NCBI GenBank assembly: GCA_910577295.1
Contig: CAJTLS010000001.1
Coordinates: forward strand, 32,483 to 49,817
Direction: 5' to 3'
Length of the DNA: 17,335 bases
Source: an uncultured Eubacterium sp.
GTDB taxonomy: Bacteria; Bacillota; Clostridia; Lachnospirales; Lachnospiraceae
This document shows positions 1 to 6,919 of this stretch, piece after piece; positions within the stretch are counted from its first letter, which is position 1, and each line of letters opens with the position of its first letter. A model generated the notes under the pieces. It was not told the origin of the DNA, did not search any database, and worked only from the letters and a program-made list of their open reading frames with translations. The translations under genes and the position numbers were made by a program.

Positions 1-2
1 TG

Positions 3-1436
3 GTAAAATGTGAGGAGCAGATGAAGCAAAAGGCAGAACAGATTATGCGCTCGAATAAAGAAAGTATGGCAGATAACTACTGTACTTTGAGGAATGGAAG
101 AGTATGTATTCCGGTAAAGAGGGAATGCAAACTAAAAATATCCGGTAGCGTTATTGATAAATCTTCTACCGGAAGTACGTTATTTATGGAGCCAACAAGT
201 GTTGCCAAATATTATGAAGAATTGCAGATTCTTACGATAAGTGAGGAAAATGAAGTGTATCGTATCTTGTATACGCTGTCGGCGATGGTTGCAGAATCCG
301 TTACGGTGATGGATGAGAATATAGCAATGATGGAAAAGTTGGATTTTATAATATCAAAAGGGAAGCTGAGCATTGATTTGCATGCAGTGGAACCATCTAT
401 TAATACAGAACGAAAAATTGTTTTAAAAGATGGCAGACATCCGCTGATGGATAAGATGGTCAACATTCCCTTGCAGTTGGAAATAGGAGAAAGTGTTCGC
501 GGAATTGTTATAACCGGTCCCAACACAGGGGGAAAGACGGTAGCGATAAAAACGGTTATGTTGAATTGCATGATGGCGCAATGCGGGCTGCATGTTACGT
601 GTAAAGAGGCAGATATATGTATGAATAATTCATATTTGTGTGACATTGGCGATGGGCAGAATATTGCGGAGAATTTATCTACATTTTCGTCTCATATCAA
701 AAATGTTCTGGAAGTGTTACGTGAAATCAATGAGGGAAGTTTGGTAATCATGGATGAACTTGGCTCCGGAACAGACCCGACAGAGGGTATGGGAATTGCC
801 ATTGCAATCTTGGAAGAACTTAGAAAAAGCGGCGCACTTTTTCTTGTTACTACGCATTATCCGGAAGTAAAAGAGTATGCCGGCAGTGCGCAGGATATTT
901 TGAATGCGCGGATGACTTTTGATAAAGAAACATTAAAACCAACCTATCAAATGGTACTTGGAGAAGCAGGTGAGAGCTGTGCCTTTTATATTGCTGACAG
1001 GCTGGGAATGCCAAATCAGATGTTGCGGGTGGCAATAGCAGCCGCCTATGGCGAGGGCGCATTAGATAGATATGCATTTCAGAAAGAAGACATGCCTCTT
1101 GAAAAAGAGAAAACTAATAAGATTTTAAAAAACAAGAAAACGAGGGGCAGTGCCAAACTGCGTACAAAATATAAGTTGGGTGACAGTGTTTTCGTTTATC
1201 CGGATAAGAAGATAGGAATTGTATGTGAACCGGTTAATGCGAAAGGGGTGTTAAGAGTACAGCTGCCCGGAAAGAAAATATGGATTAATCATAAGAGAGT
1301 AAAGCTCCATGTGGCGGCCACAGAATTGTATCCGCCAGATTATGATTTTTCGATTCTTTTTGAAACAATTGAGAATAGGAAAATTAGACATGATATGCAA
1401 AGAAAGTATACCAAAGAAGAAATCCGATATGATTGA
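3..1436 (+). CDS. MutS2-like DNA-binding ATPase, 5'-truncated by window edge
   Basis: The frame is open to the left edge, so the first ATG (21) is probably internal. Residues are numbered from that ATG. The visible part holds the end of the MutS lever/clamp region (about 1-135) and a complete MutS-type ATPase domain: Walker A GPNTGGKT at 166-173, a MutS2-like DIGDGQ..LSTFSSH segment at 208-225, Walker B VIMDELGSGTDPTE at 242-255 and the H-loop TTHY at 277-280. A basic linker (about 365-385) and a small beta-rich tail follow. Classical MutS2 ends in a Smr nuclease domain; this protein stops about 190 residues after the H-loop with no Smr-like sequence. MutS2 proteins act on branched DNA or collided ribosomes; which role applies here cannot be told. 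The ATPase assignment is firm, the subfamily less so. Confidence 0.85.
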   Translation, partial: VKCEEQMKQKAEQIMRSNKESMADNYCTLRNGRVCIPVKRECKLKISGSVIDKSSTGSTLFMEPTSVAKYYEELQILTISEENEVYRILYTLSAMVAESVTVMDENIAMMEKLDFIISKGKLSIDLHAVEPSINTERKIVLKDGRHPLMDKMVNIPLQLEIGESVRGIVITGPNTGGKTVAIKTVMLNCMMAQCGLHVTCKEADICMNNSYLCDIGDGQNIAENLSTFSSHIKNVLEVLREINEGSLVIMDELGSGTDPTEGMGIAIAILEELRKSGALFLVTTHYPEVKEYAGSAQDILNARMTFDKETLKPTYQMVLGEAGESCAFYIADRLGMPNQMLRVAIAAAYGEGALDRYAFQKEDMPLEKEKTNKILKNKKTRGSAKLRTKYKLGDSVFVYPDKKIGIVCEPVNAKGVLRVQLPGKKIWINHKRVKLHVAATELYPPDYDFSILFETIENRKIRHDMQRKYTKEEIRYD

Positions 1437-1570
1437 CAGGAGAAACCAAGGTTGCAGACGAAATCAAAGACGAAAGATATATCATTGTGATCCAGTCGGG
1501 CGTGTGCTATACTCTTACTGTCATTGACAAGGGAAATTTTCTCATAAATTTTGTTATGGAAAATGAGTAA
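1433..1570 (+). CDS. Possible 45-aa small protein or gene remnant
   Basis: A TTG at 1433 overlaps the TGA of the preceding MutS-like gene (TTGA overlap) and opens a 45-codon frame ending in TAA at 1568-1570. The product would read ADEIKDERYIIVIQSG near its start and end in INFVMENE. It has protein-like composition with alternating hydrophobic residues suggesting beta strands, and no Cys or TM pattern typical of known small-protein families. An AG-rich stretch (AAGAAGAAA) lies about 10 nt upstream of the TTG. It could be a translationally coupled small protein, the tail of a decayed gene, or chance. I do not recognise it. Confidence 0.25.
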   Translation: MTGETKVADEIKDERYIIVIQSGVCYTLTVIDKGNFLINFVMENE

Positions 1571-1690
1571 AGAATTTGAAGGCGACAAAAATACTTCCCA
1601 ACCAATGATTGAATCTCCCCAATCCAACCGTTGGTTTGTGTAAAAAACATATAGTCAGGTGTATAGTTTAAGACGAAAGGAGAAAAAAGG

Positions 1691-2521
1691 ATGAACCAGA
1701 CAGAGATTGGAAAATTTATTGCCAAATGTCGTAAAGAGAAAAAACTAACGCAAGCACAGTTGGCAGAAAAGCTTAACATTACAGATAGAGCAGTATCCAA
1801 ATGGGAAACAGGAAAAAGTATGCCAGATTCATCTATAATGTTAGAACTTTGCAAAATACTGGGAATCACAGTAAACGAGTTGTTAAGCGGGGAGGAAATC
1901 GACATGGAAAGCTATGAAAAAAAGGCAGATGAAAATTTGATTGCTTTAAAAAGGAAAGACGAAAATAATATGACAAAGAATGTCATTATTTCAATTCCGT
2001 TTTCAGCAACACTATTGATAGGAATTATGGTATGTTTAATTTGTAATATCGCAATATCCGGCAATTTAACATGGTCACTAATTCCGGTCAGCTCCATTAT
2101 TTTTGCATGGGTAATATCTTTTCCAAGTATTATTTTGGGGAAAAGAGGAATTATCGTAAGTTTAATATCATTAAGTGTTTTTATCATTCCTTATTTGTTC
2201 TTATTGGGCAGTTTATTAAAAGCGAAAGAAGTATTTTCAGTTGGCGCAGCGATGGCGGTAGTTTCAATCGTATTCTTGTGGATAATAGTTGCGGTTTTTA
2301 AGTGTACGAGGAAGTTAGTTGCTTTGGGAACAACTTTTTTATTAGCTATTCCATTTATGATTATTGTCAATGTAATACTATCAAAAATGATAGAGGAGCC
2401 TGTTTTTGATGTATGGGATATGCTGTCTATCTTTATGCTGTTAATATTGGCATTTGCTTCCTTTATTTGTGATTACGCTAAGAAAAAGGGATTGATGAAG
2501 GAGGACGGAAAGAAAGATTAA
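1691..2521 (+). CDS. Membrane-anchored XRE-family transcriptional regulator
   Basis: The 276-residue protein starts with a Cro/C1-type helix-turn-helix (about 5-62; recognition region LTQAQLAEKLNITDRAVSKW). It continues through a charged linker (68-95) into about six hydrophobic segments (near 97-120, 128-148, 153-175, 182-203, 209-232 and 242-261), ending in a lysine-rich tail. HTH-plus-polytopic-membrane proteins are common in Clostridia and Bacilli and are thought to couple an envelope signal to transcription; the signal here is unknown. The ATG is preceded by AAAGGAG with suitable spacing. It stands alone, followed by its own terminator at 2574-2617. The short palindrome CCAAC-C-GTTGG about 65 nt upstream could be an operator but is unproven. 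Confidence 0.85.
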   Translation: MNQTEIGKFIAKCRKEKKLTQAQLAEKLNITDRAVSKWETGKSMPDSSIMLELCKILGITVNELLSGEEIDMESYEKKADENLIALKRKDENNMTKNVIISIPFSATLLIGIMVCLICNIAISGNLTWSLIPVSSIIFAWVISFPSIILGKRGIIVSLISLSVFIIPYLFLLGSLLKAKEVFSVGAAMAVVSIVFLWIIVAVFKCTRKLVALGTTFLLAIPFMIIVNVILSKMIEEPVFDVWDMLSIFMLLILAFASFICDYAKKKGLMKEDGKKD

Positions 2522-2573
2522 AAAAATAAATGATTGATATAGATACACACAAAAAAGTGTGTAATGTACAAAT

Positions 2574-2617
2574 AAACCTCTCCCTGTTAGAAGAAAATAA
2601 AAACGGGAGGGGTTTTT
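2574..2617 (+). terminator. Rho-independent terminator after the membrane XRE gene
   Basis: CCTCTCCC (2577-2584) pairs with GGGAGGGG (2605-2612) with one G-T wobble. The stem can extend inward past a bulged T by GTT/AAC and outward by AAA/TTT. Five T residues (2613-2617) follow. A second perfect 7-bp hairpin, TACACAC (2544-2550)/GTGTGTA (2557-2563), lies between the stop codon and this terminator. Confidence 0.85.
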
Positions 2618-2704
2618 CGCTATATTAATCGGTTGGGACATCTCAATCTTTTTTTGGTGCATAACATATAATCTATTATATCACTTCTTAATGAGTTGAT
2701 GTTC

Positions 2705-2731
2705 CATTGTACATCATACAATGTCTATAAT
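2705..2731 (+). promoter_or_regulatory. Dyad operator next to a perfect -10 box
   Basis: CATTGTA (2705-2711) and TACAATG (2717-2723) form a perfect 7-bp inverted repeat with a 5-nt spacer. Two bases later a consensus -10 hexamer TATAAT begins (2726-2731). No good -35 lies at 16-18 nt. The dyad occupies the place where a -35 and spacer would be, as expected for an activator- or repressor-controlled promoter. It would give a leader of about 240 nt ahead of the XRE/agrC-like pair. One helical turn apart are two TTAATAC direct repeats (2769-2775, 2779-2785). Function is inferred. Confidence 0.4.
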
Positions 2732-2782
2732 TTGCAGAAAAGTCGATGTTTACAAAGAGCTTTATCCATTAATACCTGTTAA

Positions 2783-2956
2783 TACTACAAAACCAAAAAC
2801 TATTTTTTATATGAAAACTTAGTAAAACAGGAAAAACCGGGGCAAAATACCGAGTATCCGCCGGATATCAACGAACAGGTTTCCGGTGTTTATTGGTATC
2901 ATTTAATTAGTACGAAAAGGAGTGAAAGAATCACCGATTCTCTAAGAAAATTGTGA
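2783..2956 (+). pseudogene. Start-less open frame, possible gene remnant
   Basis: The stretch from the terminator at 2617 to the next gene at 2978 is over 300 nt without a clear gene. Within it this frame runs 57 codons to a TGA at 2954-2956 without any ATG, GTG or TTG near its 5' end. Its C-terminal two thirds looks protein-like, with NTEYPPDINEQVSGVYWYHL (20 residues) as its most distinctive part, followed by a basic tail. It may be the 3' end of a decayed gene, or a chance open frame in an untranslated leader. I do not recognise the family. Confidence 0.25.
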
Positions 2957-2977
2957 TGCTCCGGAATGGAGGAAAAT

Positions 2978-3319
2978 ATGGTAGAAAAGCGACATGAAGA
3001 TGCGATTATTGGCGCCAATTTAAAGAAGTTTCGCTCAGTTTATGGGATAAGCAGAAAGGAATTAGCAGAAATTTTTCATATATCGGAAGATGGCGTATAT
3101 CGTATCGAGAGAGGAGAGACCGGATTATCAAGTTCATATGCCTATATATTAGCAAAGGATTTGCATTGTGATATGAATTTTATATTTGGAAATGCGGGAG
3201 AACCTGCCCGTATTACGGAAGACGGCGCCTATATCCGTCAGATGACACCGAAGAACATTGCTCAGAGACTGCGTTATTATGCGGAGATGATAGAAGAGAT
3301 GAGTAAGGGAGAACGGTAG
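2978..3319 (+). CDS. Small XRE-family HTH regulator paired with agrC-like gene
   Basis: The ATG at 2966 contains the first G of GGAGGA (2968-2973), which sits 5 nt before the ATG at 2978. The downstream ATG is therefore the likely start, giving 113 residues beginning MVEKRHEDAIIG. A Cro/C1-type HTH fills about residues 8-65 (KELAEIFHISEDGVYRIERG), followed by a short helical tail (MTPKNIAQRLRYYAEMIEEM) that may dimerise. The stop codon lies 2 nt before the start of the AgrC-like kinase, so the two are almost certainly co-transcribed. Two related small HTH proteins lie at 6335 and 6920. It probably regulates this quorum-sensing locus, but no target site is proven. Confidence 0.8.
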   Translation: MVEKRHEDAIIGANLKKFRSVYGISRKELAEIFHISEDGVYRIERGETGLSSSYAYILAKDLHCDMNFIFGNAGEPARITEDGAYIRQMTPKNIAQRLRYYAEMIEEMSKGER

Positions 3320-3321
3320 GT

Positions 3322-4584
3322 ATGTTGACGTGTATAAATACAGTGTTAGAGTTGGTGGCAACACTGATATGCGTAAACCATTTGTTTGGTAAGAAGTATT
3401 GTTTTATGATACATGATACCGTTTTTATACTGTCAGAGGTTATCCTTGTAGAAATGGCGAACTATTTTGGATGGTCTAAAGGAATGGCTTTGTTCGGCTA
3501 TATTGGCATTTACCTATATATGTTGACAAAGTTTAAGTGCTCGAACAGGAAAGCAAATGCAAATTTATTGTTAGTTATTATTGCATGTGTTTTTACACAA
3601 ATTATATGTTCAGCTCCTATTTTTCTATTGGAAAAAAGAGTAAACATTGATTTATTAATGATATTGATTAATTGTTTAACCATATGCACATTTCTAATAT
3701 TAAGCAAATTGGGGTTCTTTTACCGGATATCGAAAGAGATGGAAGAATATGAGATGCTGACGAATGTTGCCACTCTCATCTGTTTTGTGGGAGCAATCTA
3801 CCTTTTGATAGTTTATAAGTTTGCGGAATATCTCAGGATGACGGATTATCTTATATTTGGTGTCTGGACGATATTGATTGCTGTTCTCATAATGAATTGG
3901 CAGCGCGAAAAGTATGATAAACTGGCTAAAGAAAAAGAGATTGAGCTGCGGAACTCATACGACAACGTATATCAGCAGTTGTTGGAGTCTATACGGAGAA
4001 AACAGCATGATTTTGACAATCAGATAAATGCCATTTACAGTCAGCATTTGCTGGCAAAAGACCTTGATGAACTTATTGCGATGCAAAGGAAATATTGTGG
4101 AGAACTTCTTCGTGACAATCGCTTTTCGCGCTTGTTGTGCGGCGGTTCTCCGATTCTTATCGGTTTTCTCTATTCGAAATTCCATGAGATAGAGAACAAC
4201 GGATGCCATGTTGATTTCGATATCAAAATCGATAAGATGAAATGTATTATCCCGCAGTACAAAATTGTGGAAATAACAGGTATTCTGTTGGACAATGCGA
4301 TGGAGGCAGTCGTCGAATGCGAGAGAAGAAATATTGAAGTGAAGATATATGAAGATTTGGCTTCTGTACATATTGAAGTAAGGAATGATTCAGAATTTAT
4401 CACACGTGAGGAAATTGCCAGATTTACTGTATCCGGTTATTCCACAAAAGGGGAGGGAAGAGGTGTCGGACTGGCAAATGTGATTGATATTTTGGAGGCG
4501 TATGACTGCGTATTGTGTATTTACTACGAAAAGGAACAGGGAGGAAGGCTTGTTATTGAATTTGATATAGACAAAGAAAAATGA
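3322..4584 (+). CDS. agrC: AgrC-like sensor histidine kinase (GHKL)
   Basis: The 420-residue protein has about six N-terminal hydrophobic segments (within 1-192), a signalling helix (195-225), then a kinase core. The phosphoacceptor region RRKQHDFDNQINAI has its His at about 229, in the HDxxN style of AgrC-type (HPK10) kinases. The GHKL ATPase has N-box GILLDNAMEA (Asn about 325) and G-box STKGEGRGVGL (374-384). AgrC senses cyclic autoinducing peptides and passes phosphate to an AgrA-type LytTR regulator. A candidate partner of that kind lies at 5497-6225 and the peptide genes agrB/agrD at 4621-5308. GGGAG (3307-3311) is the likely ribosome site, inside the preceding XRE gene. Its TGA is embedded in the terminator hairpin of the convergent agr genes. 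Confidence 0.88.
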   Translation: MLTCINTVLELVATLICVNHLFGKKYCFMIHDTVFILSEVILVEMANYFGWSKGMALFGYIGIYLYMLTKFKCSNRKANANLLLVIIACVFTQIICSAPIFLLEKRVNIDLLMILINCLTICTFLILSKLGFFYRISKEMEEYEMLTNVATLICFVGAIYLLIVYKFAEYLRMTDYLIFGVWTILIAVLIMNWQREKYDKLAKEKEIELRNSYDNVYQQLLESIRRKQHDFDNQINAIYSQHLLAKDLDELIAMQRKYCGELLRDNRFSRLLCGGSPILIGFLYSKFHEIENNGCHVDFDIKIDKMKCIIPQYKIVEITGILLDNAMEAVVECERRNIEVKIYEDLASVHIEVRNDSEFITREEIARFTVSGYSTKGEGRGVGLANVIDILEAYDCVLCIYYEKEQGGRLVIEFDIDKEK

Positions 4585-4607
4585 GGACAATCCGTTTTGT
4601 CCTCATT
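4580..4607 (-). terminator. Terminator of agrB-agrD overlapping the agrC stop codon
   Basis: AATGAGGACAA (4580-4590) pairs perfectly over 11 bp with TTGTCCTCATT (4597-4607) around a 6-nt loop. Read on the minus strand the stem is followed by TTTTTCTTTGT, a good U-tract, so it should end the agrB-agrD transcript. On the plus strand no strong T-run follows directly. The agrC TGA (4582-4584) is inside the left arm. Confidence 0.8.
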
Positions 4608-4620
4608 CGTTCGGTAATAA

Positions 4621-4755
4621 TTATTTTTCCGTTTCTTCTGGATACTTCTGCTCGCCAAAAAGAAACAAACTCATTTTTGTCCAATGCAGTATTCCGGCAA
4701 AGGCAATGCAGAGATTACATGCCTTGAATATCCATGGTTTTGTTAGATGCTTCAT
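4621..4755 (-). CDS. agrD: AgrD-like autoinducing peptide precursor, serine core
   Basis: The 44-residue product is encoded immediately downstream of agrB in another frame, overlapping its last 41 nt. It starts with ATG at 4755, with GGAGG (4772-4768) 12 nt upstream. It has the AgrD plan: a basic/amphipathic leader (MKHLTKPWIFKACNLCIAF), a core MSLFLF (28-33), and an acidic tail GEQKYPEETEK (34-44). Aligned by eye with Staphylococcus aureus AgrD-I around CDFIM-DEVEVPKEL, the ring would be Ser29-Leu-Phe-Leu-Phe33, with Ser replacing the usual Cys. A serine-closed lactone ring is known for the Enterococcus faecalis Fsr peptide and some staphylococcal AIPs. AgrB would cut after Phe33. Size, position, tail and core agree; the exact N-terminus of the mature peptide cannot be read. 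Confidence 0.88.
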   Translation of the reverse strand: MKHLTKPWIFKACNLCIAFAGILHWTKMSLFLFGEQKYPEETEK

Positions 4756-5308
4756 CTTCCGCTTTTTCCTCCTTCTTTATAAGTTTTGCTGCAATAAGCT
4801 GTGTCGACTGCAGCAGGATTATCCAAAAACCGGCGATTGTATACCGGTTGGTTGGAGCGATAAACATTATGAGAGCGTAAACTGTAATAATGTAAAAAGC
4901 CTGTCGTTTTGATTTTTTTATTTGCAATCCGTTCGGAACAGGCCGATATGAAGAGACGATAGGAGCAAGAAAATAGTTGACAATTATGCAGCCAAGAAGC
5001 AAAATAAAATAGAGAGGTCTTGCTACCGGAATGAGGGGAAGTAAACAGACGCCTGCAAATATAATGCCAAGTGAAACGAGAAAACAGCTAAGGTAATGTT
5101 TAAAATGAAGTCCCCCTGTACAGGTTCTTAGTGTGAGCAGGACAGCGATGGCTACAAGATACTGTGGGAAATAATGAATATAGGAGAAGAATATCCCCAT
5201 AATAATAATTTTACTTATTTCCGATAAAATACTGACAACAGCATAGCGAATCTGCCCAATCTGGAAATCGGAATAACCGAAATTTTCTTGTAAATAATCA
5301 TGAATCAT
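4715..5308 (-). CDS. agrB: AgrB-type membrane protease processing AgrD
   Basis: From the ATG at 5308 the protein has 197 residues, the usual AgrB size. The motif LRTCTGGLHFKHYLSC carries the catalytic His68 and Cys75, seven positions apart as in S. aureus His77/Cys84. Four to five hydrophobic segments surround it, and the C-terminus is charged. AgrB is a membrane cysteine endopeptidase that removes the AgrD tail and drives ring closure. A longer frame begins at 5353, but AGGAGG (5324-5319) lies 10 nt before the 5308 ATG, and the candidate -10 box (5336-5331) lies downstream of 5353, so the shorter start is preferred. The last 41 nt also encode the start of agrD, making translation of the two probably coupled. 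Confidence 0.93.
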   Translation of the reverse strand: MIHDYLQENFGYSDFQIGQIRYAVVSILSEISKIIIMGIFFSYIHYFPQYLVAIAVLLTLRTCTGGLHFKHYLSCFLVSLGIIFAGVCLLPLIPVARPLYFILLLGCIIVNYFLAPIVSSYRPVPNGLQIKKSKRQAFYIITVYALIMFIAPTNRYTIAGFWIILLQSTQLIAAKLIKKEEKAEDEASNKTMDIQGM

Positions 5309-5330
5309 AATTCCCGTGCCTCCTGAAGAA

Positions 5331-5361
5331 ATTATAGCAAAGGGAAATTCCAAATTATCAA
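5331..5361 (-). promoter_or_regulatory. Candidate agrB promoter with long spacer
   Basis: On the minus strand TTGATA (5361-5356) and a perfect TATAAT (5336-5331) are separated by 19 bp. This predicts transcription starting about at the AGGAGG ribosome site, with a leader under 20 nt. A spacer longer than 17 bp is also a known property of the AgrA-activated P2 and P3 promoters of S. aureus, which need the regulator. The match is suggestive only. Confidence 0.5.
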
Positions 5362-5388
5362 TTCTTTATCAGAATGTGTATAAAATGA

Positions 5389-5457
5389 ACTAAACTTAAA
5401 ATTCTCTACTTCAAGATAAATGTAAAGCAGTTTAGTATTAAAAAAGGTAACTTTAGG
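5389..5457. promoter_or_regulatory. Candidate LytTR-type binding repeats between agrB and agrA
   Basis: On the plus strand AGTTTAG (5429-5435) and ACTTTAG (5450-5456) are direct repeats 21 nt apart, the two-turn spacing typical of paired 9-bp LytTR sites with a 12-bp gap. ACTAAACT (5389-5396) is a perfect inverted copy of AGTTTAGT (5429-5436), pointing toward agrB. The sequences resemble the AgrA site core ACAGTTAAG. They lie between divergent agrB and a LytTR-domain regulator, the place where autoregulatory sites are expected. Binding is inferred. Confidence 0.45.
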
Positions 5458-5496
5458 AAAAATAGCAAACGGAAACACGATAGGAGCGTGATAAAT

Positions 5497-6225
5497 GTGA
5501 AAGAAGTTCTTATATTGGAAGATAAGGAAGAGGCGAGAAAGGCTCTGGCTCATTTGGTAAAGGAAGTAGAAGCTTCTGCCGTAATATATGAGGCTGCGGG
5601 AGAAGAGGAAGCATATGCTATTGCCATGAAACACACGATTGATTTATTTTTAGTAGATATCATTTTGCATCCAGAGACCATGGGCGACCAGTCGGGAGCG
5701 GACTTTGCACAAGAGATAAGAGCGGTAGAAAAATATTTATTTACGCCGATTATTATTATTACTTCATTGTATGACCCGAAGATGTGTATGTATTCATCGG
5801 TACACTGTTATCGATTTATAGAAAAACCGTTTGATGCTGAGAAAGTAAAGGAAACGATTCGTGAGGCAATAAAATATCACACCATAAACACAAGAAAGAG
5901 GAATATATATTTTCACGTGGACGGACTATTGGAAATGGTTGCTCTGGAAGAGATTATGTATATAGAAAGCAAAGACCACAAATTACATATAACTACGAAG
6001 CGGGAACGTTTTTGTGTGCCGTACAAATCCTGCAAGGCAATGTTAGAGGAATTGGATTCAGATGATTTTATAAAATGCAACCGCGGGACAATCGTGAATT
6101 TGTCATATATTAAGACCGTGGATACTGTGAACCGTATGATTCATTTAAGAGAAAGCGAGCGTGTGCTTGAAATCGGGCCGATTATGAAAAAGTCATTTAT
6201 GAGCAAAATATACCAGAAAATGTGA
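5497..6225 (+). CDS. agrA: LytTR-family response regulator, AgrA-like
   Basis: From the GTG at 5497 the protein has 242 residues. GTG at 5488 is only 1 nt after AGGAG (5482-5486), whereas 5497 is 10 nt away, so 5497 is preferred. Residues 1-120 form a CheY-like receiver: acidic pair Glu8-Asp9, phosphoacceptor Asp54 in LFLVDIIL, Thr89 in IIIITSL and Lys110 in IEKPFD. Residues about 137-240 form a LytTR DNA-binding domain (FHVDGLLEMVALEEIMYIES, then FIKCNRGTIVNLSYIKTV). This is the architecture of AgrA/ComE/FsrA regulators, so it is the natural partner of the AgrC-like kinase. It is transcribed divergently from agrB with repeat elements between them. The symbol rests on architecture and context. 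Confidence 0.87.
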   Translation: MKEVLILEDKEEARKALAHLVKEVEASAVIYEAAGEEEAYAIAMKHTIDLFLVDIILHPETMGDQSGADFAQEIRAVEKYLFTPIIIITSLYDPKMCMYSSVHCYRFIEKPFDAEKVKETIREAIKYHTINTRKRNIYFHVDGLLEMVALEEIMYIESKDHKLHITTKRERFCVPYKSCKAMLEELDSDDFIKCNRGTIVNLSYIKTVDTVNRMIHLRESERVLEIGPIMKKSFMSKIYQKM

Positions 6226-6259
6226 GATTAAACGCGCTTGTCCGGCAGTCTGTCTATTG

Positions 6260-6300
6260 TGTCAAACGTTGATTACTATAGCTTGTACCAAATTTTGACA
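6260..6300 (+). promoter_or_regulatory. Spaced inverted repeat upstream of XRE gene
   Basis: TGTCAAA (6260-6266) and TTTGACA (6294-6300) are perfect inverted 7-mers, with a -10-like TACTATAG (6274-6281) near the centre. A regulator bound to both arms could control the downstream XRE genes. No good -35 was found, so the promoter itself is uncertain. Confidence 0.3.
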
Positions 6301-6334
6301 GATTTTGATACTATTTACTCGGAGGTAAGTAGGA

Positions 6335-6661
6335 ATGTCGGATAAACAAATCAATAAATCTGTTGGAATGCAAATACTAAGAAAAAGAACCGAAAAAAAT
6401 TATACACGGGAAACGCTGGCAACGTTAGCAGATGTTTCCCCATCGTTTCTTTATGAAATAGAAACAGGACGTAAAGGTTTTTCTGTCTCTGTTTTTTATC
6501 GTATTGCTAAAGCGTTAGATACAGATGTTGAGTACTTCTTTTATGATGATACGGATAAAAAGGAAGAGAGGATACTGCAAATTATCAAAAATGATAATAA
6601 TACGGATATCAATTCGGTGGTGGAGCTGCTCAATGCAATTCAAACAGTAATGAACAGCTAA
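6335..6661 (+). CDS. Small XRE-family HTH regulator
   Basis: The 108-residue protein begins at an ATG with GGAGG (6321-6325) 9 nt upstream. A Cro/C1-type HTH covers about residues 10-68 (TRETLATLADVSPSFLYEIE as the two DNA-reading helices, then ETGRKGFSVSVFYRIAKALD). A charged linker (70-85) and a short C-terminal helix NSVVELLNAIQTVM follow. It is related over the HTH to the gene at 6920 (shared FLYEIE-G-KGFS) and more distantly to the one at 2978. No sensor or enzymatic domain is present. Its position after the AgrA-like gene suggests a regulator linked to the quorum-sensing locus; target unknown. Confidence 0.8.
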   Translation: MSDKQINKSVGMQILRKRTEKNYTRETLATLADVSPSFLYEIETGRKGFSVSVFYRIAKALDTDVEYFFYDDTDKKEERILQIIKNDNNTDINSVVELLNAIQTVMNS

Positions 6662-6861
6662 AAATAATAATCTGTCTTGTCTTAAAAAGGAATAACCATT
6701 TAGTTTATCACAGGATGACAAAACCTATTTCATTTTTACATCGAATCAGTTCATAATCAAGCGAAAAGGAGAAAAATAAAGGCTAAAGCATACTTTTTGT
6801 CGTTTTGAGACAGAAAAAACATTCTTGAGGAATGAAAGCCGTCTTATAGTCTCCGAACGTG

Positions 6862-6867
6862 TATAAT
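6862..6867 (+). promoter_or_regulatory. Candidate -10 box for the third small XRE gene
   Basis: A consensus TATAAT lies 52 nt before the ATG at 6920. No convincing -35 is found 16-18 nt upstream. The small hairpin CATTC-TTGAG-GAATG (6820-6834) sits just above and might be an operator. The rest of the 6662-6919 gap shows no gene. Confidence 0.35.
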
Positions 6868-6919
6868 ACATGCAGAAAACAAAGGTAAAAACATATTTTA
6901 AGACAGGAGATTGTTAAAA

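Noticed and set aside
1507..1905. Minus-strand open frame of 132 codons
   Set aside because: It overlaps the HTH region of the XRE gene at 1691 and has no recognisable motif.
4706..4912. Plus-strand open frame of 68 codons
   Set aside because: It lies antisense to agrB and agrD, both of which have ribosome sites and family signatures, and it has no ribosome site or protein-like composition.
6295..6300. Perfect TTGACA as a -35 box for the XRE gene at 6335
   Set aside because: No -10 is found 16-18 nt downstream; that position holds the ribosome site GGAGG. It is better read as an arm of the inverted repeat.
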